DNA from: Erpobdella octoculata
Lineage: Eukaryota; Annelida; Clitellata; Hirudinida; Erpobdellidae
Reading direction: 5' to 3'
Assembly (NCBI GenBank): GCA_963978895.1
Contig: OZ022240.1
Coordinates: 16,579,717 to 16,643,716 of the forward strand
DNA: 64,000 bases
Part shown: positions 51,501-60,505 of the stretch, in pieces
Layout: the number at the start of each line of letters is the position of its first letter
Position numbering within the stretch: position 1 is the stretch's first letter
The notes under the pieces: generated by a model
Told to the model about the DNA's origin: nothing
The model's input: only the letters and a program-made list of their open reading frames with translations
Databases searched by the model: none
Position numbers and translations under genes: made by a program

Positions 51501-52683
51501 GTAGAACTAACTTGGAATTAGATCAATTTGCAGGTTCTCAAGCTACAGTTCGCTTCTTGCGTTTAATTGATCACTTATTTGATATTCTCAATTCCCGAAA
51601 CCCATTAGCTAAAGGTTATAAAGCTCCCTTGCGACCAAATAACGAACACAGTTGGAGATCATTTCTGATTGAAACAAAATGCTATTTATCTAAACTAACA
51701 TCTGAAAAAGGCCAATTGATGTTCACAACTAAGCGAAAGACTCCTTTTATTGGTTTGCTTTGTACTATAGATTCTACGCTGGCATTGTATGACACTCTAG
51801 TGGGGTGCACAGATGCCCCCATGCAATATCTCTTAACCTACAAACTTTGCCAAGATCATCTCGAATTATTTTTTGGTGCTGTGCGATCATGCGGTGGAAA
51901 TAACAATAATCCCACAGTTCGCCAATTTGAAGCCGCATATAAAAAATTATTAATGCGACATCATGTAAAAGGTGGGTTAGGTAATTGTATAGTCCAGGAT
52001 GCAACCAAATTGCTGTATGTAACTTTGGATAGCATAGAAATTGATAATGTCCAGACGGATACACTAGACATGTCAGTTATAAGAATGTATGATTTACAAC
52101 AAAGAGAACCACTTGTAGCTGATCATGATTATGTTGATATTCCGAATCCTGCAATACTGTCCCAATACAAACAAGTAGTTATTTCATACATTGCAGGCTA
52201 TGTCATTAGACAAGTTAAAAAAAAATCAGCTGTGCAGACTGCCAGTCAGCATTAATGGCAGAGTCAATAACGCTGGGTTCAAAAAAAAATAACAGCATTG
52301 GAACTCAGTTCATAACACTTAAAGACCATGGGGGCTTGATTTATCCCTCTGAAAGTGTAATCGTCATATGTGAGGAAACGGAAAAATGTTTCCAGCGTCT
52401 GCACGCAACTGTAGGTGACAAGCTACCACAGTCACATAATTTTTTAAAAACTGTTTGTTCACTGGTTCTCAGTGAAGTTGGCATGATCGCTTTCAAATCC
52501 TTAGACTTTCACATGTATGATAGCACACCAGATAACAATAACATTTTTAATTTAATTAAATGTGTTGCTCATAGCTATGCGACTATTAGATTACATCATT
52601 TAGCAAAACAGAAAACTGTAGTTGTTTCAGGTATCAACATTCGTAAAGATTTAACTAAACTGATTTTGTTTAAAGGTCAATAA
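48565..52683 (+). CDS. P-element THAP transposase gene, spliced, two A-run frameshifts
   Basis: Exon 1 (48565-48632) encodes MPNCAACNCFNRKYKGAKQS; exon 2 (49411-49606) completes the THAP zinc domain (VVCSDHFEENCF, AIPTIFNF). The C2CH ligands and the AVPTIF-like motif are present, so it should bind the element ends. Three phase-0 copies of a small exon follow (49766-49849, 50009-50092 and 50250 onward); the third continues into KRKMNYIVDRALIMRKKLKS and a coiled coil. A one-base loss at an A6 run (50520-50525) leads to the frame 50525-52255 (LMFDEMSIRKQVEW, SSITCDGPSCNFAM, LDACHMLKLMRN, KLCQDHLELFFGAVRSCGG), the RNase H-like catalytic core. A second slip at an A9 run (about 52217-52225) leads to 52255-52683 (DHGGLIYPS). 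All joins are otherwise GT-AG and in phase. Homopolymer sequencing error could explain both breaks. Confidence 0.88.
49607..50249 (+). repeat. ~242-bp tandem duplication tripling one P-element exon
   Basis: The segment from the end of one exon to the end of the next is repeated with a period of 243 then 241 bp. Each copy has its own acceptor (CTCAAG) and donor (GAG|GTATAAAC) around an 84-bp exon (SRKPGPHEEQPTTRVATADP, then YIPTMSCE). The first two copies are nearly identical; the third is more diverged. Phase 0 at both sides lets any number of copies be included. Confidence 0.88.
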
Positions 52684-53546
52684 TTAGACAATGACAATTT
52701 ATATCTTTCAACTTGTTTTCAATAAGTCATGTTGTGTTTATCTTTGCTCATTTCTGTCTTCGGTATTATATCAGTTTATTTAATATATTTTTTAATAAGT
52801 AATAACAAGTTTTTTTTTCTCAACCAGATGGGTGCATATGACTTACATTACATGTAACAAATAATGTCTATTTCACCTGTTAATTTTTAGTTTGGCATTA
52901 AATTATTTAATTCAAATATCATTTCCTTCTCATTTGTAATCTTAAAGCCTAAAAACTGAATCAAATGAAAAACCTTTACAAATGATAAAAATTAAATGAA
53001 ATTTTAATATGCTATAGTCTACAATACAATGTAACTTATTCAGCCTAAACTTTAGCCCTAAACTAAGTATATTATTCGTTGACCCATTATTATAGACTAG
53101 ACTTAGACTATATATATAGTATACACCTAGGTGACACAAAAAATACCGTTAACTTTGAAAAAATTCTCAAGGAAAATGTCTTTATTTAATTTCTTTATTA
53201 ACACAACATAACTTACTACTACATTTAACAAACATTTTGATGTTAAAAGTTACTATACTATACTAAATAGACTCAAAACTTTTCGAGTCATACAGTTTCT
53301 TGTACAAACTATTCTGTACTTGCTAAACTAGTTAGCTAAACCATAGCGAAGCGATTTTCTTGTGGTGATCTGCAGCGCGTTTCATCTGTGTGACTGCCAA
53401 ATCTTTTGCATGTGTTACCGAATAACTATCATAATGACCGTAGTAAAAAAATGTTAAAAATACCGAATAACAAATTTTATTTTCAAGTAAAATAGTTTAA
53501 TTTAATTAAAACCCCCTAATTGTTCGTATATCATGCGACGACCGAC

Positions 53547-53581
53547 CACTGATCTCTATAATATTATTTTAGAGATCAGTG
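53547..53581. mobile_element. 35-bp P micro-element with 8-bp target duplication
   Basis: CACTGATCTCTATAATAT, followed by TATTTTAGAGATCAGTG, is two P-element terminal ends joined with essentially no interior. CGACCGAC is duplicated exactly at 53539-53546 and 53582-53589. It sits inside the 3' non-coding part of the large P element and shares the first 18 bases of its TIR. Confidence 0.9.
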
Positions 53582-53700
53582 CGACCGACGTAAACACGAC
53601 GGCTGGACTGGTAACATGGCGGCAAACTGGCGACAACATTTCTATTGAAACAATGGGCTAAGCGCAATCCAGTTATATTATAGAGATCAGTGAGGCAGCC

Positions 53701-54700
53701 TAGTAGACCGAAGAACTGAGAGTTACAACCGTATAGTAACTTAATCAAGTATTTTTTTAATAGAAAAAATTTTTTTTTATGTACAAAATAAATTTTTAAC
53801 TTTATAAAAATTATCAAATTTTTTTTTATAAAAATTTCAGTTGACATTGAATTTTATTTGCGTAGTCTCTAGTTCGATGGTCTATTTATGTCTATTTAAC
53901 GTCGCCTGTGTTATCGGTAAATTAGAATTGTATATTTTTTATGTAGGATATCGCGTTAAATTAAAATAAGGCTCATATCAACTACTTTTAGCTATAAGAA
54001 ATCGACGTTTCTGTTTCTTACAAACCGGAGTTTGGTCTCCGCTGTCGTCCCAAAAATAGATTAATACAAATAATGAATATTCATGGTCCAAAAGACTCTA
54101 AATCGTTTTTTCGGAGGCCATCTTGGCATCTCGCTCAAAACCTGCTCATCTCCGATATATCTATTCTATATATATGGACACGACCCAATCCGACTTCGCT
54201 TGATCCAACTCTGGACAACAATACAATAATTAATCATTAGTTTAAAAACATCTAAAATCAAAATTTGCTTTTCAAGTAGGAAAACAAAAGTCTGCCTCAC
54301 TGATATGAGTAATTTCTTAAATATTCACAAGTTCATGTTAGTTTTTAACAAAAAATAAATAAAATAAAATTTTATTTGTATATCAAATGCTCTAAAAACA
54401 TTATGCTTATTTAAAAAATATAAACGAGTAGCTGTTTCTTTGAAAACCTGTACAACAGATGACCTATCTAAAAGTTATTGAACCTTTCAATACAAGTCTA
54501 GTCAAACAAGTTGAAAAAAACTATGTTGATGATTTTTACTTGCTTTCAGTCGTCGCCAAACACAATCAACATTCCTGAACATACGCAATAAGCATTAATA
54601 ACAAAAGCAAACATCCTTGGTTTTTGGCAGCAGTTTAGCCTTACAGGTTTGTAGTGGTTTTCAAAGCAGTTGTGTACTTGTACGCTGCCTGGCAAAAAAA
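53701..54700. other. Intergenic, no gene seen
   Basis: AT-rich spacer right of the P element. I see no coding segment or transposon end I can support. Confidence 0.5.
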
Positions 54701-54764
54701 ATATTTCTTTTATCGCAGATTATTGGGAATGCCACAAAATCAGATAGGCGGATTGTGATCACGT

Positions 54765-55200
54765 GATAAGATTTTGTTATATAAGGCGGCACGCGAACGC
54801 AGTAGTGTCGCAGTTCGGCTGGATATTTTTGCTAGAGGGAAAGTCCTGTGCAACTTTTCCGCGTTACCTCCTTTTCTAATTAACATTTCTAGCTTGTTTT
54901 TAAGTTAAATAAAGTTTTTTTTTTTTTTATTGAGATTTAGGATACGCCTTATCAAGACAAGTCTGGTTCAAGGCGAGAGAGGGAGGGTAATTGCAAAAGC
55001 AGCAATTTATAGGCACCTAACCCTTTAGCAAATGCGAGTGAACTTCTTGTTTAATGGAGTTGCGCTGGTGACGCCGGCGAGGTTTGAACTGCCGACCTAA
55101 CGATCGACAGGCGAACGCTCTACCGCTCTGCCACCAGCGCCTCTGTTAATATCAGTTCTGCTTAATATCTTCTCCAAGTGTTTTTGGTGTCAGCAAGTTT
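54765..55200 (+). promoter_or_regulatory. LTR-like promoter remnant with primer-binding-like site, split by a SINE
   Basis: A CACGTG box (54759), TATATAAGG (54779) and a GC-richer leader (GCAGTAGTGTCGCAGTTCGG) are followed by AATAAAG (54908), the order expected in an LTR. After the SINE, TTTTTGGTGTCAGCAAG (55181) resembles the TTTGGTGTCAG primer-binding site common in Ty3-type elements. No gag follows within reach. An ordinary host promoter is the alternative. Confidence 0.35.
54915..55142 (-). mobile_element. tRNA-derived SINE, minus strand
   Basis: On the minus strand the head reads GGCGCTGGTGGCAGAGCGG, with an A box (TGGCAGAGCGG), TCGCCTGTCGATCG where the anticodon arm lies, and a B-box-like GCAGTTCAAACCTC. 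The head resembles a tRNA-Asp-like gene but the anticodon stem no longer pairs. A unique body of about 150 bp follows, then AATAAAAAAAAAAAAA at 54915-54930. This is the layout of a pol III SINE with a LINE-type A tail. No clear target duplication. Confidence 0.75.
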
Positions 55201-55442
55201 CGAAGGCTCGGCGCTGACTGTGGGGTGCACCCCACCGGTTAAGAAACCCTACCTTAATGGGACCATCTGATGGGGAAAGAAAATATCCGAATTCGTAATT
55301 CGGATATGGATTTATGGGCGTTCAAAGATAGCGGTTTTTTTTCTTCAAATTTTTTCAGTTTCATGACTGTATGTTTGCACTCATTTATTCGTGCATGGAT
55401 TCGAATCCGAATACGCCAAGTGTATTTTAAAGGACTTCAAGT

Positions 55443-55631
55443 GTGATGCGCGGGCGAATACGACATATGAGATGGGAGGGAAAGGAATCCGAGCACGGAA
55501 ATCGCGATTTCTCAGTAACGGTAATAGACAGGAAACTGAGACTTTACAGGTACAAGGGGATCAATAAGATCTACTTTCGGTGCCAACCAAAAGTCTGTGC
55601 GATCCCGTCCACTTCCGCTTTGGGGATATAA
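55443..55631 (+). CDS. Short ORF with a FLYWCH-like pattern, unknown
   Basis: The 62-codon frame contains SVTVIDRKLRLYRYKGINKI followed by YFRCQPKVCAIPS, reminiscent of the Y-W-x-C...C core of FLYWCH zinc fingers, with F in place of W. The second half of such a finger (H-x-H) is absent. Flanks contain repeated GAATCCGAATACG-type words. Probably a fragment of a mobile element or chance. Confidence 0.25.
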   Translation: MMRGRIRHMRWEGKESEHGNRDFSVTVIDRKLRLYRYKGINKIYFRCQPKVCAIPSTSALGI

Positions 55632-55745
55632 ACGCTTGCGGAGTCGACTTTGAATATCTCGGGAACCACGTGACCTTGAAAAACCAAACTCAAAAGGAAC
55701 ATAGAAGTCTATGTGCCCTAACTGGAGTTTGAATCGCAGAATCAC

Positions 55746-55825
55746 GTGCCGGTTAAAAGTAGATGAGTTCAGTTTATCACCGGACGGACGGGCCAAGCCG
55801 TTAATTTAGGGTCTTCATTTTCCTG
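55746..55825. repeat. ~80-bp segment shared with Helitron family B
   Basis: GTGCCGGTTAAAAGTAGATG...CAGTTTATCACCGG...GGGTCTTCA matches 41239-41318 with about ten differences. It marks a fragment of the same repeat family. 55830-56290 is AT-rich with nothing further. Confidence 0.7.
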
Positions 55826-56289
55826 ATTTTGAAAGTTTCAAACTATTTCTTTAAAAAAACTCTGTTTATTATTTTACGTTTTATCGTTAAAAATGAAAAA
55901 AAAAACAAACTTAGGCAACGCCTGTCAACAATGCAAGTACTATTATTTTTTTTCACTTTCTTAAAATTTATTGGATAACAAACAATTTCCTGTTTCAGTA
56001 AAAAGCATCTTTGGACAATTCTGCTAGCATAATTTAATACAAAAATGTTGATAAAAAAACTAATAAAATAACAAACAATTAATATGAAAAACAAATCAGT
56101 ATACTCAATTATTTTTTATTTTCAATTTCTTGTTTCAGTATTTTATGTCTGTCTAAAAAATGTTTGATTTTGTCTTTGTTATATGTATCTACTAATATTA
56201 TCAACATCTGGAATGATACATTTGGTAAATTCGTAATACTTTTCATATGCAGTCATAAGATGATTGGCCATATTATTCTCAGACGTTTT

Positions 56290-56755
<466 letters not shown>

Positions 56756-56930
56756 ATTATTTAGTTATTACTGTTATTATTATAATTATTTTAATTTAAA
56801 TATTTTTATGTTGTTACATTTGTACTTAATGAATTTAAATTTTATTTAAATTGTATTTTAATTCCTTTCAATTAGTTGTATCTTTTACCTTTTAGTCACT
56901 GCATTTTATTTTTAAAAAAGTTAAACGACT

Positions 56931-56975
56931 CTGAAGATGGCAAAAATTTGCCGAAATAGATCCATAAGTCTATAA
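56931..56975 (+). ncRNA. Hammerhead-like ribozyme core in the Penelope 3' region
   Basis: The invariant parts of a hammerhead occur in order: CTGAAGA (56931-56937, CUGANGA), a 6-bp stem II (GGCAAA/TTTGCC), GAAA (56953-56956), stem III TAGA/TCTA with an 8-base loop, then TA as the U-H cleavage site (after 56974). Penelope-like elements are known to carry hammerhead motifs. Weak points are a very short stem I (two pairs visible) and one extra U before stem II, so activity is doubtful. AATAAATT and related A/T-rich sequence follow. Confidence 0.5.
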
Positions 56976-57112
56976 GATTATGGAGTTTGTGTTTGATAAT
57001 AAATTATTTCTAAACCGATTTAGACTATTGGAAAAAATAAAAAACAAAATCGATTCAGCCAAGTGTGCCACTTTTTTCAATCGAGTTTGCTTAAAAGAAG
57101 CAAACTATATAT

Positions 57113-57195
57113 ATGTCACATATTACTGATAAAAAACATGTTTCAAAACCTAATACCAATAACTCATCAAATTCTTGTATAATTGCATTAATTCC
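57113..57195 (+). repeat. 83-bp copy of the Penelope fragment at 28.55 kb
   Basis: TGTCACATATTACTGATAAA and the next 60 bases match 28552-28630 almost exactly, then diverge at a TA run (57204-57245). It is a short, very similar fragment of the same family. Confidence 0.85.
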
Positions 57196-57199
57196 AACC

Positions 57200-57249
<50 letters not shown>

Positions 57250-57403
57250 AAAATCCTAATTTGTTGACACATATAGGTTTAAACTCAACACTCCCTCTTA
57301 AACTATATCGTGTCAAAAGTCATGTCGTAACCTTTACTCCAGAACATTCATAATAACTGGAATGAAAATCCTCAGTTTGTCAGTTTTGTAAACATGTCTG
57401 CAA

Positions 57404-58640
57404 CAGGGCCGTAACCAGCTATGGGGCCGGAGGAACCTGGGCCCCTCAGTTTTGTTCAGGCCCCCAGTTTTGTTCAGGCCCCCAGTTTTGGTCGGCCCCC
57501 CCAGCTCAATCAGGCTTCCCCAGTTTTTTTATTGCTGTCTAGTTCAACAAAGCAAATGTAGGCGAAGGATGATAAATGGTGTATGATTTAAAAAACATGC
57601 CTCAAAATGCCAAGTACATGTCGTCTCTTATCCAAAACGAGGTAATCGAATTGATGGCACAGACACAGATGGTACAAGTTTTGATTGTCGAAGAATGCAA
57701 AGATTCTGACATTAACTGGTATTAGATCAAGTTCCAGGAAAGTCAAGATCAGTTCATTGTTGAGGATATGTCGATTGTCATTCGCTATGTGCGTTGTGGA
57801 AAGGCAATAGAGCACATGATCTCAATGATCAAGGCTAGTGAGTTAGATGCTAAAAGTGTGACACGTTCGCTGCTTACAGAGCTTCAGGCTCAGCAGCTGG
57901 ACCCCGCTCAAATTTTGAGTCAATGTTATGACGACGCCAGTGTAATGAACGGCGGAAAGAGAGGTGTCCAGAAAATATTGCAAGACATTCTGGGCCGCCA
58001 AATTCCGTACGTGCACTGCGTCGCCAACTCCATCATGTGGTTGCGCACGCTATGGAATCAGAGTTACAGATAAACAACTTTTTTAACTAATATGAGCAAT
58101 TGTATGTAGGTGACACAATAAGGCGGTTACTTGCTCAAAGATGGACTGGCCCTTATAAATCTGCAATGGTTGTCAAAAACAACAGAGAAGAAATTTTGCA
58201 GATCCTCGAAATTGTTGCCAACTTAGAAAAAGCTCCGGTTGATGTGTTGGTTGAAGCAGCTGGGCTGCTCAACAAAGTTTAAAAGAAGGATTTTTTCAAA
58301 TGCCGTTGTCAAAATTCTTAGCTTGCTGTCAACGGTCATTGCTTTGTTGCAGTGCTTGTGCAATGTGCCTCTTGCTATGGAACTGATCTCCACAGCTAAA
58401 GAGAGCCTTCTTGCCTTGTGGTCCGCAAAGGTTTTGATCAAATGGCAGATGCTGCTGGTTTTTCATCAAATGATGATGACCATGTAGTGTCAGTAAAGCA
58501 CAAACGAGTTCACCTCTTTTGGTTGCTTCCTAGAACTTTCAGAAAACTACTTCGGATTCCGACACTCTACAAGTTCATTTGTCTGTGGGTGATAAGCACT
58601 TGTTATTCTTTGCTTCGTTCCTGTCAGTCGATGTAATTCA
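57404..58640 (+). pseudogene. hAT (ZMYM1/DUF4371-like) transposase relic
   Basis: A hAT-type end (CAGGGCCGTAACCAGCTATG, 57404) with a short CAGGCCCCCAGTTTTG repeat precedes coding pieces: NAKYMSSLIQNEVIELMAQT (57608), a stop, IVEDMSIVIRYVRCGKAIEH (57755), ILSQCYDDASVMNGGKRGVQ (57913) and IPYVHCVANS (58005). Frame changes then give LLAQRWTGPYKS and GFDQMADAAGF. The CYDDASVMNG..GVQ...PYVHC series is diagnostic of this hAT branch. The right end was not found. Confidence 0.8.
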
Positions 58641-58976
58641 GTAGACAGTTTGTTGCAAAATTCACGACCTTGATAACGTGGCAACGACTTCAGCTGTTTG
58701 TGAGGCTATAGGTTTTGTTTCCGCCCATTTTGAAAAGTAATGAACAACAACGCAAATAGCAACATATCCCTCTAATGTCTTTGCTAAAGTCCACAAATGT
58801 ACAGCAATATGTGACCTAACTTATTTGCTGGGAATGGGAATATTCATTTTGTTTTTAATTGTTATCATCCACCTCAATCATATTTTCGTTTTTTTTAAAG
58901 CAAAATATAATGTTATTACACAATTTTTGAGTTTGAAACAACCAAAGACGCTGTAAAACAAAAGTTGAAAATCGGG

Positions 58977-59310
58977 AACATTTAATAACATAAAATAAAA
59001 AGTAATCAAAATTATAAATTTGTATTAAACATGTACACGATAAGTTGAAAATACAAAATATTCCATAACATAGAGTGAAATTAAATTATAAATTTGTGCT
59101 AGAGTTTTCCATTTTTTAAGCAGGGTGGACTATAAAGAATGGAACCAGTATGGAACATTTATAACATAGAGTAAAATGTAATCAAATTATAAGTTTGTAT
59201 TAAACCTGAAAACGGTAAGTTTAAAATACAAATTATTCCATAACATAGAGTAAAGTTTAACTAGAAATTAGAAATTTGTGCTAGAGTTCTCCATTCCTTA
59301 GATAGGATGG
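58977..59310. repeat. ~178-bp tandem duplication
   Basis: Words such as AACATTTA.TAACATA, AATTTGTATTAAAC, TTCCATAACATAGAGT and TTTGTGCTAGAGTT.TCCATT recur in the same order with a period of about 178 bp. No ORF. 58640-58976 shows nothing else. Confidence 0.8.
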
Positions 59311-59500
59311 ACTATAGAGTACATGTCACCTGACTAGAGTACGTTGTGCCTGGATGCTAACCAGGTAACCCGTAATCTAGAGTACATTATGACTAGGTAT
59401 AGCATACCTATAGAGTACATTCTACCTAGGTATGGTGTACTCTATGAGTACGTCATACCTAGGTACTCAAGAGTGTCTCCGGCCTAGAGTCCACCCTACC
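59310..59500. repeat. Cluster of TAGAGTAC / ACCTAGGTA palindromic words
   Basis: At least six TAGAGTAC-like and four ACCTAGGTA-like words are interleaved immediately upstream of the LINE. They could be part of its 5' untranslated region or promoter, or a separate repeat. Confidence 0.5.
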
Positions 59501-59665
59501 TCCTACACCGGATTGTAAGCCGCACAACTTATATATACTATCGAGCATTGATTTGTACCCATTCATAGTCGAGTGTTGTGTTCAACATACCCCAACAAAA
59601 GCGCTTAACAACCACTGTTTTTTGGCGGTGGAAGTGGCGCAGATGGTAAAGTAGTTCTATGCTGA

Positions 59666-60505
59666 TTGTTTACTCACTTTCTCATTTGTTTCTGCGGTTT
59701 GCCTTGTTGCTTCGCGGAGAGATCAGCAAACTCTGATGCTGAGAAGTTAGAGCTCTCACTTGGCAAAGTAAAGCTTGACGAGATCATGGATGAGCTGAAG
59801 TGCCTCGGCAGGAAAATAGAAGATCTCGACATAAAACCTCTTTCAAATAAGCTGAAAGAGGTCGACACTGCCACCAAGAAATGGTCAGACCTATTCAAGG
59901 AAAAAGTCGATGTGCTAGTCGACGATTTCAGAAAAGTCCATAGTTCTGTTCTGAGCAAAAAAGATGATCATGCAGCTGATCTACAACTCTGTCTGGGGAA
60001 GGCACTGGATCATCAAAGGCGGGTCGACAAGGACGAGAAGGTTGAGAGGTGCAGAAAAAAAACCAGCGTAATTATCCATGGTCTGAGGGAGTCGGATGCT
60101 GCGGACCCTGGACATCGCCGAGGGGATGATAAAGAATTAATAGAAAATATCCTAAAAGAGATTTCATGCAGCGACGTCGGAATAGCTAATGTTATCCGAC
60201 TTGGAAAGAAGGCCGATAATGTCGACGAGCCTGTCAAACCTAGACCTGTGAAGTTGGTGCTGGACACAGAGGAGCACAAACAGCAGCTGTTGGCGCGTGC
60301 AAAAAACTTGAGGACGATCAAGGAAGGAGAATGGTCGATGGTGTTCATCCACCAAGACCTGACGCCAAAAGAGAGAGAAACAAGAAAGCTCCTGGTCGAA
60401 GAAATGAAGTCACGGCTGCGGAGCGGGGAAACAAACCTCAGAATCTCGGACGGCAGAATAGTGGCCAGAAGAGCCCCCAGTGGGGCAAAAAATCAAAGTG
60501 CTTGA
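59666..60505 (+). CDS. LINE ORF1 protein
   Basis: A 279-codon frame. The start is approximate: the likely protein begins near ANSDAEKLELSL, since the first 20 codons look like leader. It has a coiled coil at about 25-125 (DEIMDELKCLGRKIEDLDIK, heptad-like), then KKTSVIIHGLRESDA and ENILKEISCSDVGIANVIRL at 130-185, and KPRPVKLVLDT...FIHQDLTPKERE at 200-240. A coiled coil followed by a short RNA-binding-like fold with I-H-G-L and I-x-x-V-x-R-L-G motifs matches nucleic-acid-chaperone ORF1 proteins of CR1/L2 elements. It ends just after the ORF2 frame opens. Confidence 0.75.
   Translation: MFTHFLICFCGLPCCFAERSANSDAEKLELSLGKVKLDEIMDELKCLGRKIEDLDIKPLSNKLKEVDTATKKWSDLFKEKVDVLVDDFRKVHSSVLSKKDDHAADLQLCLGKALDHQRRVDKDEKVERCRKKTSVIIHGLRESDAADPGHRRGDDKELIENILKEISCSDVGIANVIRLGKKADNVDEPVKPRPVKLVLDTEEHKQQLLARAKNLRTIKEGEWSMVFIHQDLTPKERETRKLLVEEMKSRLRSGETNLRISDGRIVARRAPSGAKNQSA

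Larger units (their letters stand above)
48441..53692 (+). mobile_element. Nearly complete P element, 35-bp TIRs, 8-bp target duplication
   Basis: The 5,252-bp element has perfect inverted ends of 35 bp beginning CACTGATCTCTATAATAT (48441-48475 and 53658-53692). AGGCAGCC is duplicated exactly at 48433-48440 and 53693-53700. Eight-base duplications and roughly 31-bp TIRs are the P-element signature. The interior encodes a spliced THAP transposase. The 3' non-coding part (52684-53546) is AT-rich. It inserted just downstream of an older, different P-type relic. Intact ends and duplication indicate recent activity. Confidence 0.95.

Noticed and set aside
55062..55142. Functional tRNA-Asp gene
   Set aside because: A and B boxes are present but the anticodon stem does not pair, and the sequence continues into a SINE body with an A tail.
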